64,000 nt of DNA from Cellvibrio mixtus subsp. mixtus J3-8. GTDB taxonomy: Bacteria; Pseudomonadota; Gammaproteobacteria; Pseudomonadales; Cellvibrionaceae. The position numbers were made by a program, and so were the translations under genes. Positions 48,401 through 57,048 of this stretch are shown in pieces. Where the stretch lies: assembly GCF_000766945.1 (NCBI RefSeq), contig NZ_KN266211.1:127352-191351 (forward strand), written 5' to 3'. Below the pieces are notes generated by a model that was not told the origin of the DNA, made no database searches, and worked only from the letters and a program-made list of their open reading frames with translations. The first letter of the stretch is position 1; every line of letters starts with the position of its first letter.

Positions 48401-51400
48401 AGTCAGGTACGCCGTCGCCATCGGAATCCTTGAAGGATTGTGGATTGGCCGGGTCAGTACCGTCGCGGGTTTCGACGTAATCCGGCACCCCATCGCCGTC
48501 GCTATCTTTGAACGATGCGGGATTGGCCGGGTCGGTACCGTCGCGGATTTCTACATAGTCAGGTACACCATCGCCGTCGCTGTCTTTGAACGATGCGGGA
48601 TTGGCCGGGTCGGTACCGTTGCGGATTTCTACATAGTCAGGTACGCCGTCGCCGTCGCTATCTTTGAACGATGTGGGATTGGCCGGATCGGTACCATCGC
48701 GGATTTCTGTATAGTCAGGTACGCCGTCCCCGTCGGAATCCTTGAGGGATTGTGGATTGGCCGGGTCAGTGCCATCGCGGGTTTCGACGTAATCCGGTAC
48801 ACCATCGCCGTCGCTGTCTTTGAACGATGTGGGATTGGCCGGATCAGTACCGTTGCGGACTTCTACAAAGTCGGGTACGCCGTCGCCATCGGAATCCTTG
48901 AATGATTTGGGATTAGCCGGGTTGGTGCCGTCGCGCGCTTCGATGTAGTCAGGAACGCCGTCGCCGTCGGAGTCTTCAGCAATGGTTGGATCTGTGCCAT
49001 TCACAACCTCAACGTAATCGGGAGTGCCATCACCGTCGCTGTCCTTGTAAGAAGATGGATTGTTTGGATCAGTACCATCCTGCGTTTCTACGTAATCAGG
49101 TACACCGTCGCCGTCCGTATCGGTAAATGCGGTTGGGTCGGTTGGATCAGTACCATCAGTTTTTTCCTGGCCGTCCGGTACACCGTCGCCATCGGTATCG
49201 GCTTTGGTCGGGTCAGTGCCATCCAGGGTTTCGATATAGTCGGGAATACCGTCGCCATCGGTGTCCTTAAAGGACGTCGGATCAGTTGGATCGGTACCAT
49301 CATGGGTTTCAACGTAATCGGGAATGCCGTCGTTGTCGGTATCCTTGAAGGAGGTTGGATCGTTGGGGTCAGTGCCATCACGTGTTTCTACATAATCCGG
49401 TACACCGTCGCCGTCGGTATCTTTGAACGATGTCGGATCGGCGGGATCGGTGCCGTCAGTCGTTTCAACATCATCAGGAACACCATCGCTATCCGTATCC
49501 TGGATCACCAGGATGCTGAATGGACCGCGCACAGCCGTGAGGCCACCGGAGTCGGTTACCCGGATACTGATGTTTGCAAATGTACCGGCATCGCTGCCAG
49601 CGGGAGTGCCTGACAATGTACCTGTTGTGGTATCGAAACTTGCCCATGACGGCATATTGGTAATACTGAACGTGTGGGTATCGCCCAGGTCGCCATCAGT
49701 GATGGTCGGTATGTAGGAGTAAGCTGTACCGGCCACAACCGAGGTGGGTGGGCTGTTGCTAAAGGCGGGCGCCTGGTCATTGACATTAGTGAAGTAAATT
49801 ATGCCGGCGCTGGGGGTGGTTGTGTTGGTGCCATCCGATGCAACCAGGTCGTAAGACGGAGCGGATTCACTGCCATCATGCACAAACGCCACGCGTCCGA
49901 GGTTGATGTCATCCTGTGTGAAGCTGGTAATGGCAACGGCCGGTGCACTGACAAATGCAAAGCGACCATGGGTGACATTGCTCACCGTGAGGGTAATGAG
50001 GTCACCTTCCGGATCGGCGTAACTGATGTTTTCGTTACTTAATGCAATGGAGTCGCCTTCCACCAACGTAATAGTGTTGGCTGCTTCCAGGGGCGCACCG
50101 GAATAATTGCCGCGATCCGGGTGCGGGCCTACATGGACATAGAAATCGTTGGATGAGCTAAGGCCGTCCGGATCTTCCACAAACAACGATAAATTACGAT
50201 CACCCTCTTCACGCAACGCGAACGTATCGCGGTAAGTCAATGCACGTACCAATGCTTGCAGTGCATCGATACTGGTCGGGCCGGTGAAATTGATTTGTAA
50301 TGCGCGGCCCTGGCCATTCAAGGTCGGGTGTACCGTTCCGATTGCAACGCCTTCATAGGAAATCGTATTGCCAACGCGGTTGATTTCACCTGTGCCATCA
50401 CCCACCGCATCAACGCCCAGTACTTCAAGCTGGCCATCGGTAAAGGTAACGTTGAATTTCAACTTGCCGCCCTGGAAATCGGTGGTATTGGCATCAGTGA
50501 CAAGTGCATCCTGGTTGGCATCAACCCGCACAGGGATCGTGCCAGTGTAATTCACACTATCGGCTTCAAGATTGTGGATACGCGGCGCGTTTGGATCAGG
50601 AACAATAAAGGTAATACCGAGATAATTATTACTTCTGTTGCCGTTGCTATCGCGCACTTCAAAGGTAATCGGATAGCTACCCGGGTCCAGCCCGGTGCCC
50701 ATCGCACCCGGTGTAAATAGATATTGATCCGGTGTCGGTTCAGTCAATGCGCCCTGGATACTGCCCAGGCTCTGCGTATCAATTGCCGAACCGGTGATGG
50801 AAAATGAATAGCTGGATCCTTTATCAACGATGACGTTGCGGGTTCTGGGAACCCCAACAGGATTGGAAAAGGTAACTTGCGCTTTATTGACCAGGTTAAA
50901 AATCAAATCCACATGGGTTTTTGATTTTACCTGCCCGTTTTCATCAACATCCTCCGCAACAATACCGGCACTGTAGAGACCGTCTGCAAGGGAGCCCGAG
51001 CCCACCCAGGTAATCACCCCGGTATTGGGATTAATCGCAAGCCCGACCGGGTTAGTTGATGCCCCGCCGCCCAGCTCATCAAGGTTCGCCAGGCGATAGC
51101 GCAGTTTGTCAGAATTAGGGTCGCGCGAACTTAATTGGTAAGTCCAATCAGTCAGCACTGTCACTCCATCTGTTTTCAGCTTGGGCACATCCATAATGAT
51201 CGGCAGATCAATTTTGGGCGCAAGGTTGCCGTCGCTGATATTAATACTGGTCTGGATTTTCCAGGCGCCGTTAGCGTTGTTCACCAGGTTACTAATACGG
51301 GCGCTGCTGCCGAACGCCACGTTATAGGTTGTGTTTGAATTCAAATTCAGCGCGTGGAAAACTTCAGTGCGCAATACATACGAAGAGTCAGACCAGTTAG

Positions 51401-51677
51401 TACCGTTGACCCATACGTAATCACTGGAGCCGATTTTCGTGAAGGTTAATGATGGCGATGTCTGGAATGAAACGGCGCTGTCGAAGCCACCCCATGCAGT
51501 ATTGATCGTCAACACCACATCGTTCCTGCCGCCATTGCCATCAATGTCTTTGGTTTGCCAGGTTAAGGAGCCGCCGCGAAAGTGCGATGCCCAGGCGCTA
51601 GCCGGCGCCAGCGTGGCGACCAGCATAAAGCCCGCTGCCGCCATGGAAAATAAATTGCGAATACCGTTTGATCTCAT
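45474..51677 (-). CDS. Giant TSP3-repeat secreted protein with internal sorting signal and fused beta-barrel
   Basis: I chose the ATG at 51677, giving 2067 residues. A signal peptide covers 1-30 (cut before [10 protein letters not shown]). About 31-725 holds Ig/cadherin-like domains, ending in a He_PIG-type module. About 726-1290 is a tandem block of 22 repeats of about 26 residues with [12 protein letters not shown] followed by GTDPANP, typical of calcium-binding thrombospondin type-3 repeats. About 1291-1830 holds more varied TSP3 units. At 1845-1848 GGGS is followed by a hydrophobic helix and KKRATRHGR, a GlyGly-CTERM-like sorting signal. A second signal-like segment then leads to a barrel (about 1890-2067) with many aromatic residues, ending SRHFN. 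It is probably a calcium-stiffened surface adhesin. Fusion of a sorting signal to a barrel is unusual. Confidence 0.85.
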   Translation of the reverse strand: MRSNGIRNLFSMAAAGFMLVATLAPASAWASHFRGGSLTWQTKDIDGNGGRNDVVLTINTAWGGFDSAVSFQTSPSLTFTKIGSSDYVWVNGTNWSDSSYVLRTEVFHALNLNSNTTYNVAFGSSARISNLVNNANGAWKIQTSINISDGNLAPKIDLPIIMDVPKLKTDGVTVLTDWTYQLSSRDPNSDKLRYRLANLDELGGGASTNPVGLAINPNTGVITWVGSGSLADGLYSAGIVAEDVDENGQVKSKTHVDLIFNLVNKAQVTFSNPVGVPRTRNVIVDKGSSYSFSITGSAIDTQSLGSIQGALTEPTPDQYLFTPGAMGTGLDPGSYPITFEVRDSNGNRSNNYLGITFIVPDPNAPRIHNLEADSVNYTGTIPVRVDANQDALVTDANTTDFQGGKLKFNVTFTDGQLEVLGVDAVGDGTGEINRVGNTISYEGVAIGTVHPTLNGQGRALQINFTGPTSIDALQALVRALTYRDTFALREEGDRNLSLFVEDPDGLSSSNDFYVHVGPHPDRGNYSGAPLEAANTITLVEGDSIALSNENISYADPEGDLITLTVSNVTHGRFAFVSAPAVAITSFTQDDINLGRVAFVHDGSESAPSYDLVASDGTNTTTPSAGIIYFTNVNDQAPAFSNSPPTSVVAGTAYSYIPTITDGDLGDTHTFSITNMPSWASFDTTTGTLSGTPAGSDAGTFANISIRVTDSGGLTAVRGPFSILVIQDTDSDGVPDDVETTDGTDPADPTSFKDTDGDGVPDYVETRDGTDPNDPTSFKDTDNDGIPDYVETHDGTDPTDPTSFKDTDGDGIPDYIETLDGTDPTKADTDGDGVPDGQEKTDGTDPTDPTAFTDTDGDGVPDYVETQDGTDPNNPSSYKDSDGDGTPDYVEVVNGTDPTIAEDSDGDGVPDYIEARDGTNPANPKSFKDSDGDGVPDFVEVRNGTDPANPTSFKDSDGDGVPDYVETRDGTDPANPQSLKDSDGDGVPDYTEIRDGTDPANPTSFKDSDGDGVPDYVEIRNGTDPANPASFKDSDGDGVPDYVEIRDGTDPANPASFKDSDGDGVPDYVETRDGTDPANPQSFKDSDGDGVPDYVEVRDGTDPANPKSYKDSDSDGVPDYVEVNVDKTNPNDPASAQDSDGDGVPDHVEKAQGTDPKNKRSFLDTDGDGVPDYVEAREGTNPADPASYKDSDGDGVPDYVEVNLDNTDPLDPKSVRDSDGDGVPDYVEKAQGSDPESNEGFLDSDGDGVPDYIEIAEGTDPKNRNSYKDSDGDGVPDYIETLVEKTNPQDATDFADLDGDGIPDYKDTDNDNDGISDKDEGRASNRDSDGDGIPDYLDLDSDNDGLADALEGNGDSDGDGLADYIDNDSDNDGIPDYLESARDTDGDGIPDYRDPDSDGDGVPDRIEADMIPLSGIDSDGDGIDDFLDVDQTGGADKNNNGIDDAFEPRDNDGDGVPNYLDRDSDNDGIADGVEAGASGTDSDGDGIDDAFDVDQTGGTDADGDGIDDAAKPRDSDGDGTPDYLDLDSDNDGIYDVVEAGLPDENGDGMADGGAITTTPRDRNNNGTPDYLDLDSNSDGIFDVVDAGLGHFDQNSDGRIDDITDVDGDGIPDVIDYDIGAFGGSLDSDGDGIPDAVDRDDDNDGIPDWVENGFNSPTDTGPDRDSDGDGIPDRLDLDSDNDGIPDIIESGLRFLTDTNRDGRIDNVIDSDRNGLHDAIDLLQRALDTDRDGTPDFQDLDSDGDGIWDLVEAGVARALDTNNDGRIDVFIDLDRDGIADSVDALVAGGTAGTPPSIRDTDGDGTPDYLDLDSDNDGFPDSLENGDFNNDGIPDSEQNAGDLKTAVEGGGSMNIWLLSLLGLFALAKKRATRHGRTAVVMVAGGLCSVPATQAATADCGANGYDIGSCWYVGAGFGISRLAPEGRVNGWGVDDTSSNGAGIYLGQYLTPHWFWELKYADAGEASLSNLNPRLTEAIPDAAVEYKIPSLMAGYVLWGGTNVDVFIKAGVSAIATKASDRRIGQRAQTSTQLAVGAGMNYTFADSPWQLNLVLDSYDRDARVVSFGISRHFN
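46060..46145 (-). other. Internal GlyGly-CTERM-like sorting signal
   Basis: Codons for G-G-G-S (starting at 46145 on the minus strand) are followed by a hydrophobic stretch ([15 protein letters not shown]) and a basic tail KKRATRHGR. This is the architecture of GlyGly-CTERM signals processed by rhombosortase, but here it is followed by about 190 more residues instead of a stop codon. Confidence 0.55.
46165..47807 (-). repeat. Degenerate TSP3 repeat region
   Basis: This stretch encodes variable Asp/Asn/Gly-rich units such as [12 protein letters not shown] followed by LDSDNDGI. The spacing is irregular and several units have insertions. They are less conserved than the 78-bp block upstream in the gene, so they are probably older. 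Confidence 0.8.
47808..49503 (-). repeat. Tandem 78-bp coding repeats (22 units)
   Basis: About 22 in-frame units of roughly 26 codons encode the D[11 protein letters not shown] and G-T-D-P motif. Two units are shorter, and units 16, 19 and 22 are one residue longer. Units around 48350-48900 are the most alike, suggesting recent homogenisation. Repeat number could vary between strains. Confidence 0.9.
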
Positions 51678-51709
51678 AACTGGGAAATTCCTGAACATAA
51701 AATCAATGA

Positions 51710-52096
51710 TTATTGGGTGACGACGCGATATTTGAGCTGGATGTTCCAATCGCTACCCACGTCTGCGGGATTACTCCAGGTAAAGCAGTAATTGCTCACC
51801 GCCTCACTGGTGAACTCATCGCTCAATGCGTTGATGTTGTCTTTTTTAATTTTGAAAGCGATGGAATTGCCGGGGTGGTAATGAACATCGAAATTCACGG
51901 CGTGTTGCGATGAAAAACTGAACTCAACTTTTTTCCCAGCGCCAAATTCTATGCAGCGCTCCATAAAATAATTTTGCACTCCAACCATGGGGACGCTTTG
52001 TTGTTGCCATTCATTGGCATGCACTGTTGAGGTTGCACTGAGTAATGTGAGGAAATAAAAAAAACGCGGCGGAAAAAAACGGAATCTTGTTGTCAT
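51710..52096 (-). CDS. Small secreted protein paired with the giant protein
   Basis: This is a 128-residue exported protein with a basic start, a hydrophobic core and VHANEW at the cut site. The mature part is beta-rich. It has [15 protein letters not shown] and [23 protein letters not shown], a pattern that looks like a GOLD-type or similar beta-sandwich, but this is a weak resemblance. Its stop lies 32 bases before the giant gene on the same strand, so they are probably co-transcribed. It may help export or anchoring of the giant protein. Confidence 0.7.
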   Translation of the reverse strand: MTTRFRFFPPRFFYFLTLLSATSTVHANEWQQQSVPMVGVQNYFMERCIEFGAGKKVEFSFSSQHAVNFDVHYHPGNSIAFKIKKDNINALSDEFTSEAVSNYCFTWSNPADVGSDWNIQLKYRVVTQ

Positions 52097-52180
52097 AGCC
52101 AGTACCGAACCTGTTCAAAAAATAAAGTCCGTTCAAAGCTGGCTAGGCGCTACAAAAACGAAGACGAGCTTTTCCCGGTA

Positions 52181-52202
52181 AAAACACGGCAAAACCATGC
52201 CG
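52181..52202 (-). terminator. Probable terminator (minus strand)
   Basis: CGGCA and TGCCG (52187-52202) form a hairpin; read on the minus strand it is followed by TGTTTTT. A second larger hairpin (CGCGG-GCAGA with TCTGC-CCCGCG, 52201-52232) lies just before it. They probably end the histidine-kinase transcript. Confidence 0.6.
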
Positions 52203-52260
52203 CGGGCAGACGAATAGTTCATCTGCCCCGCGAGTATAGTCAGGGGTTTTGGCGGGATTT

Positions 52261-52320
52261 ATTGCGTTTTCTTTCGATTTCTTGCGTTACCTTGCGCAAT
52301 CTTGCATTTTCTTGCGGTGT
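52261..52320. repeat. Six direct repeats in exact 10-bp phase
   Basis: Six consecutive 10-base units each begin with a C or A and carry TTGCG (units 1, 3, 4, 6), TTTCG (unit 2) or TTGCA (unit 5), with variable bases between. The period is exactly 10 bp across 60 bases, so the motif falls on one face of the helix. It lies 41 bases after the kinase stop codon and 165-224 bases upstream of the secreted-protein operon. It looks like a multi-site target for an OmpR-type response regulator such as the one at 54253. Confidence 0.6.
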
Positions 52321-52361
52321 GTAAAAATGGTTGCTTTTTTATAAAATTTGGCAGGGAAATT

Positions 52362-54302
52362 TTATAAAACAGAGGGAAGGTAAATCGTAAAAATAGAGCC
52401 GCCAACGGGATTGGGGTGATAAGTTAATTGACCGTTGTGAAGTGTAACTATTGTCTGTACCAGCGATAGGCCTAATCCGATACCGGATACACCGCGCAAC
52501 GCAGTAGCATTGTCAGCGCGATAAAATTTATCAAAAATTTTTGTAGCGGCGTCCGCCGGGATTCCAATCCCGTTATCCACTATTGCAATCGCCGTCATAT
52601 TGTTTTCAGTTGTGACATTCACCTGGATGAGCCCTCCCGCCGGCGAATATTTAATCGCATTGTCGAGCAAATTCAAAATCGCAATGCCGAGCCAATGTGG
52701 ATCGGCATACAGGGTTTCGTAGGCATCCTGCAAATTCAGTTTTAATGAATGTGGCGGTTCCACTGCACGCAATTCACGCAATTGCGCCAGAAATAAATCC
52801 ATGGTTATCCATTGGTGTTGCAACTGGATGCCTTTGTCCAATAAACGATCTTCCGCCAGGGCGTTATCAATAAGGCTATTGAGTCGGGATAATCCCAGGT
52901 TAGCGCGCAGGAAGCGCGGTGCTAGTTCAGGGTTTGATTCTGCGGTTTGTAATTCGATATTGGCTATGGCTGAACTGACGACAGCCAGGGGCGTGCGCAA
53001 TTCGTGTGCGACCATACTGAACAGATCGCGATGCAAACGCGTTTTTTCCTGTTCAATCAAATAGGCTTTTTCCTGTGCGCGCACGCGCAACATTACGACC
53101 AACGCCACAAATGGAATTTGCAGCATCGACATAATCGCCCACACATGGGTAGTCCAGAACGTCATCGGCAGCAAGGAAAAATTACGTGCGATTTGCAAAA
53201 ACAAGGTCAGGACTTGCGGTAAAAATAAAATCAGCATCAAGAGTGCGGGAATGAGCCGGTGTTTGATCATCAGTAAGGTCAAAACGAACATTGAACCCAG
53301 AACGAGAATGGCACCAACCCCTGACATGAGTGGCGAGGGAAATCCTAATAAGCTGGCCAGTGCGCCAGTTCCGCTCAGCGTGGCAACTCCCCAGCAGAAA
53401 ATGGTGAACCGGGGGTAGTAGGGTTTCGGTTGCAGAAAGACGAGATACAAACTTACACCGGATAACCCTGCTGCAAAGGCGCTGAAGCTGAGCATCCTGT
53501 CCGGCCATTGGGTGTTATCCGGGTACAGCAGAAACTGATCGAAACCATTGACTGTAAAGTGCGATAGCCCGTTGCAGAACAAAAAGGCGGCCATCACGAA
53601 ATAGAACGGTTCTTTGAACCAGCCGCCGCCAATCAGGCAAATCACTATAGCGGTGAGCGTCAACCCGAAGAGGACACCATAAAGGGTATTTTCTTGTGCG
53701 GCGGCGTTGATGTAAGCCTCTGGTTTCCACAGGGTCATGCCGAGTGTGAGCGTACTGGATGTCCGGACTTGCACGTAATAATACGCACTATGTTCGCTGG
53801 ACAGCTCCAGCGGTATCAAAAATTGCCGGGAACGCATCACCCGCTCTGTATTTGGAACATGGTCACCGGTGCGTATTTCCTGGTAACTGCCATCTGCCCG
53901 AGGGACATAGACTTTTACTGAATCAAGGAATGTCGGCGCGATTTGCAACCACCAGGTTCCTGCTTGTTCGGGCCTTATTTCCAGTTTCCAGCGAAACCAT
54001 TGTTCACATGCGGTATAACCAAAAGAGAATTTTTTGTTATGAGATTTGTCATTGGTCTTATAAGAGGGCTGGCCTAGACGTAAAACGTCCTCTAGAATTA
54101 GCGGATGTTTGGCGCAATTTTCAACAATGTGTTCTGCGTAAGGAAGGATATTAATCGATGAGGTAGCTGGCGCGCCTTGGGCGTGAGCGGAACAGATGCT
54201 GAGAAATGTGGCTAAAAAAATGCCCACAATACTGTAAGCAAGGTTTCCGAGTATGGTTGTGCCTCGTGTTCTCGTTGTTGAAGACAATCCTGATTTACGC
54301 AT
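52362..54302 (-). CDS. 7TMR-DISM sensor histidine kinase
   Basis: This 646-residue inner-membrane kinase has a signal/anchor at the N-terminus and a periplasmic 7TMR-DISMED2-type domain (about 45-205, with a jelly-roll look). Seven transmembrane helices (about 205-415) follow, then HisKA with the phospho-histidine in FSMVAHELRTPLAVVSSA, and HATPase with LLDNAIKYSPAG, DNGIGIPAD and GIGLGLSLVQ. Extracellular DISMED2 domains are thought to bind carbohydrates or similar ligands. The ATG at 54302 overlaps the divergent regulator gene by 50 bases; no better start is seen. Confidence 0.9.
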   Translation of the reverse strand: MRKSGLSSTTRTRGTTILGNLAYSIVGIFLATFLSICSAHAQGAPATSSINILPYAEHIVENCAKHPLILEDVLRLGQPSYKTNDKSHNKKFSFGYTACEQWFRWKLEIRPEQAGTWWLQIAPTFLDSVKVYVPRADGSYQEIRTGDHVPNTERVMRSRQFLIPLELSSEHSAYYYVQVRTSSTLTLGMTLWKPEAYINAAAQENTLYGVLFGLTLTAIVICLIGGGWFKEPFYFVMAAFLFCNGLSHFTVNGFDQFLLYPDNTQWPDRMLSFSAFAAGLSGVSLYLVFLQPKPYYPRFTIFCWGVATLSGTGALASLLGFPSPLMSGVGAILVLGSMFVLTLLMIKHRLIPALLMLILFLPQVLTLFLQIARNFSLLPMTFWTTHVWAIMSMLQIPFVALVVMLRVRAQEKAYLIEQEKTRLHRDLFSMVAHELRTPLAVVSSAIANIELQTAESNPELAPRFLRANLGLSRLNSLIDNALAEDRLLDKGIQLQHQWITMDLFLAQLRELRAVEPPHSLKLNLQDAYETLYADPHWLGIAILNLLDNAIKYSPAGGLIQVNVTTENNMTAIAIVDNGIGIPADAATKIFDKFYRADNATALRGVSGIGLGLSLVQTIVTLHNGQLTYHPNPVGGSIFTIYLPSVL

Positions 54303-54954
54303 AGAAATCGTTGATTACCTGAAGTTTTGTAATTTTGAAGTGGGTAGCGCGGGCGGCGTACAGGAAATGGCGCAAGCTCTGCGTAACGAATCATGGAACA
54401 TATTGTTGCTTGATCTCACTCTGCCTGATGGCGATGGACTTGATGCCGCCCGTGAATTGCGCAAACAGTATGGCTTAAAGTTGGGTATTGTCATGGTCAC
54501 TGCACGTGGTCATGTGGAGGATCGTATCGAAGGCATTACTGCCGGTGCCGATGCCTACCTGATTAAACCTATTAACCTTAAAGAACTGCGGGCGACTATC
54601 GGCCACCTGCAATTGCGTCTGGCGCAGCACCTGCCAGCCCAGTCGCTGGCTGCCTGGCAACTTGATCAACAGTCACTTGAGCTGATTTGTCCGAACCTGG
54701 CGCGCATCTCCCTGACCGTTACCGAATCATCACTGTTAAAAGCCTTGCTTGAACAACAAGGGCAGCCCATCACCCGGGATGCGTTGTGCGACTGCCTGCC
54801 CCCGGGTAGCGGTCAGGACGATACGCGCAGGCTCGATAGCATATTGAGCCGGTTGCGCAGTAAGGCAAAAAAGGAAGCTGGTGTAAACCTTCCCATCCAT
54901 ACCTTGCGCAATAAGGGTTATACCTTTGCTGGCAATCGCCGGGCGGGGGATTGA
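54253..54954 (+). CDS. OmpR-family response regulator
   Basis: This 233-residue regulator has a REC domain (about 1-120, with the aspartate in LLLDLTLPDGDG and the switch lysine in LIKPINLKE). It has a C-terminal winged helix (about 135-230, ending IHTLRNKGYTFAG). It is divergent from the kinase at 52362-54302 and is its likely partner, yet their 5-prime ends overlap. It probably controls the giant-protein operon; the phased repeat array is a candidate target. An inference of GTG at 54259 would shorten it by two residues. Confidence 0.9.
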   Translation: MVVPRVLVVEDNPDLRIEIVDYLKFCNFEVGSAGGVQEMAQALRNESWNILLLDLTLPDGDGLDAARELRKQYGLKLGIVMVTARGHVEDRIEGITAGADAYLIKPINLKELRATIGHLQLRLAQHLPAQSLAAWQLDQQSLELICPNLARISLTVTESSLLKALLEQQGQPITRDALCDCLPPGSGQDDTRRLDSILSRLRSKAKKEAGVNLPIHTLRNKGYTFAGNRRAGD

Positions 54955-55000
54955 TCTGCCAATGCCCTGATCAGCGAGCCCAACAAGTTTCACCAATCAT

Positions 55001-55038
55001 AAAAAAACCCCGTAATACCGAGTATTACGGGGTTTTTT
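55001..55038. terminator. Bidirectional terminator
   Basis: CCCCGTAATAC pairs with GTATTACGGGG around a 3-base loop, with A and T tracts outside, between the convergent regulator gene and glnA. Confidence 0.93.
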
Positions 55039-55066
55039 ACTGCTCCCGGAGGAGCAGTTCACTGTA

Positions 55067-56467
55067 TTACACGCTGTAGTACAGTTCGAACTCTACCGGG
55101 TGCGGAGTCATGTTAACGCGTTGGATTTCTTCTTTCTTCAATGCAATGTAAGCATCGATGAAGTCTTTGGAGAATACACCGCCAGCCAACAGGAAGTCGT
55201 GGTCTGCTTCCAGGTTAGCCAATGCTTCTTCCAGAGACGCACACACTTGTGGAATCAGCGCTTCTTCTTCCGGCTCCAGATCGTACAGGTCTTTGGTTGC
55301 TGGCTCGCCTGGATGGATCTTGTTCTGAACACCATCGATACCCGCCATCAACAATGCCGCGAAGCACAGGTATGGGTTAGCCGTTGGGTCCGGGAAACGA
55401 GTTTCGATACGCTTGGCTTTTTCGCCAACAGTGTAAGGAATACGGATAGACGCTGAACGGTTACGTGCAGAGTAAGCCAGCATTACTGGCGCTTCGAAGC
55501 CTGGAACCAAACGCTTGTAAGAGTTGGTAGACGCATTACAGAAAGCGTTCAGTGCTTTAGCGTGCTTGATGATACCGCCAACATAGTACAGGGCAGTTTC
55601 AGACAAACCAGCGTAAGCGTCGCCAGCGAATTGGTTTTTGCCGTTTTTAGAGAAAGACTGGTGAACGTGCATACCTGAACCGTTATCACCGATCAAAGGC
55701 TTCGGCATAAAGGTAGCGGTTTTACCGTATTGGTGGGCAACGTTGTGTACGCAGTACTTGAGGATCTGTACTTCGTCCGCTTTCTTAACCAGGGTGTTAG
55801 CGCCTACGCCGATTTCACACTGGCCGGCGTTAGCAACTTCGTGGTGATGGATTTCGATTTCCAGGCCCATTGCTTCCATCGCGTTACACATAGCGCCACG
55901 GATGTCGTGCAGTGAGTCGATTGGAGCAACCGGGAAGTAACCGCCTTTTACGCGTGGAGCGTGGCCGTGTTTACCTTCGATGTCGTCACCTGATTGCCAT
56001 GCAGCTTCTTCAGATTTGATCTTGTAGAAAGCGCCGCCCATACCTGAGTGGAAATGAACGCTGTCGAAGATGAAGAATTCTGGCTCTGGACCAAACAATG
56101 CTACGTCGCCCAGGCCAGTTGATTTCAGGTATTCTTCAGCGCGCAGGCCGATAGAGCGTGGGTCGCGGTCGTAACCTTGCATGGTTGCAGGTTCAACAAT
56201 GTTACAACGAACGTTGATGGTCGCTTCGTCGTAGAAAGGGTCCAGAACAGCCGTTGAATCGTCTGGCATCAGGATCATGTCTGAGTCGTTAATGCCTTTC
56301 CAGCCACCGATAGAAGAACCGTCGAACATCTTGCCATCAACGAAGAAGCTATCGTTAACAACGCTTGATGGGAAAGTCACGTGTTGCTCTTTACCTTTGA
56401 AATCGGTGAAGCGCAAATCAATCCAGCGAGCTTCGTGTTCTTTGATCAGGTCTAAAGTCTTAGACAT
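55067..56467 (-). CDS. glnA: Glutamine synthetase type I
   Basis: This 466-residue enzyme makes glutamine from glutamate, ammonia and ATP; the active form is a dodecamer. Motifs include [13 protein letters not shown], the ATP region [20 protein letters not shown] and the adenylylation tyrosine Y395 in DLYDLEPEE, so adenylyltransferase control is expected. GGAGG lies just before the ATG. The promoter has a sigma-54 element and two NtrC-like sites. Confidence 0.98.
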   Translation of the reverse strand: MSKTLDLIKEHEARWIDLRFTDFKGKEQHVTFPSSVVNDSFFVDGKMFDGSSIGGWKGINDSDMILMPDDSTAVLDPFYDEATINVRCNIVEPATMQGYDRDPRSIGLRAEEYLKSTGLGDVALFGPEPEFFIFDSVHFHSGMGGAFYKIKSEEAAWQSGDDIEGKHGHAPRVKGGYFPVAPIDSLHDIRGAMCNAMEAMGLEIEIHHHEVANAGQCEIGVGANTLVKKADEVQILKYCVHNVAHQYGKTATFMPKPLIGDNGSGMHVHQSFSKNGKNQFAGDAYAGLSETALYYVGGIIKHAKALNAFCNASTNSYKRLVPGFEAPVMLAYSARNRSASIRIPYTVGEKAKRIETRFPDPTANPYLCFAALLMAGIDGVQNKIHPGEPATKDLYDLEPEEEALIPQVCASLEEALANLEADHDFLLAGGVFSKDFIDAYIALKKEEIQRVNMTPHPVEFELYYSV

Positions 56468-56631
56468 TGAATGCCTCCAAGTTGTAATAGCCCGAAGGCT
56501 ACGGATTATGAAAAATTGTTGTGCGGTCGATAAACAACCCGAAGGGCGATTTACCTGGAAATTTTCCCCACTTCATCCGGGCTCGCGACTCATTTCGGTG
56601 AGCAGGGCAAGACTAGGGTGTCAGAAAAGGG

Positions 56632-56646
56632 GCAAAATATATGCCA
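56632..56646 (-). promoter_or_regulatory. Sigma-54 promoter of glnA
   Basis: On the minus strand the sequence reads TGGCATATATTTTGC. The GG and GC are separated by exactly 10 bases, as sigma-54 (-24/-12) promoters need. Transcription would begin near 56620, about 150 bases before the glnA start. Confidence 0.75.
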
Positions 56647-56719
56647 TTTAAAATAAATAGCAACAAGCCTTTAAAAATAAGGCTTTTCAGCAATAAGGAG
56701 CATTGGTTTTTAATGTGGT

Positions 56720-56736
56720 TGCACCAAATAAATGCA
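56720..56736. promoter_or_regulatory. NtrC-type enhancer site 1
   Basis: TGCACCAAATAAATGCA is a 17-base site with one perfect and one degenerate half of TGCACC-N5-GGTGCA. It lies about 100-116 bases before the predicted glnA transcription start. Confidence 0.6.
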
Positions 56737-56750
56737 TTGAATTCTGGTTG

Positions 56751-56767
56751 TGCACCTTTTTGATTCA
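56751..56767. promoter_or_regulatory. NtrC-type enhancer site 2
   Basis: TGCACCTTTTTGATTCA has one perfect and one degenerate half-site (4 of 6). It starts 31 bases from site 1, three helix turns away, like the paired sites of E. coli glnA. Confidence 0.55.
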
Positions 56768-56925
56768 TTTGTTGGCGCCTTAAGACAGCCTTATTTGCCT
56801 CCCGGAAACGCGAGCGCTAGTTTGCCAGTTGCGTGCTCCAATTTGCATCATTTTTTATGGCTATAGCCCTCTTTCCCATGGAACTCCTCCAGCCCTTATC
56901 CCCATGATTGGTTTTTAGCGCGCGA

Positions 56926-56946
56926 CCTATAGTGAATATCTATAGG
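56926..56946. promoter_or_regulatory. Inverted repeat, candidate operator
   Basis: CCTATAG (56926-56932) and CTATAGG (56940-56946) are exact inverted copies with a 7-base spacer, about 100 bases before the antiporter gene. No regulator is assigned. Confidence 0.35.
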
Positions 56947-57048
56947 AATCCGTTCGAGTGGCGCGCCAAATCGCTGTAGCCTGCGCCGCGCGGCTATAAC
57001 GGCGCAATAAAAACAGACAATAGCAATAAAAAATCGAAGGCGAAAAAA

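Larger units (their letters stand above)
56468..57048. other. Divergent control region of glnA and the antiporter
   Basis: This 581-base region has no gene. It holds a sigma-54 promoter and two NtrC-type sites for glnA (minus strand), and, toward the other side, a CCTATAG/CTATAGG inverted repeat before the antiporter gene. Confidence 0.6.

Noticed and set aside
46515-48905. A 796-codon open frame on the plus strand across the repeat region
   Set aside because: It is antisense to the giant TSP3 gene and made of repeated Ile/Val/Ala units. The repeat codon pattern keeps the opposite frame free of stops, so it is a shadow.
47808-49503. Possible CRISPR array
   Set aside because: The units are contiguous coding repeats of about 78 bp in one frame with no unique spacers.
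52261-52320. Possible CRISPR or origin iterons
   Set aside because: Period is too short for CRISPR, and there is no replication gene or DnaA box cluster nearby; a regulator-binding array is the better reading.
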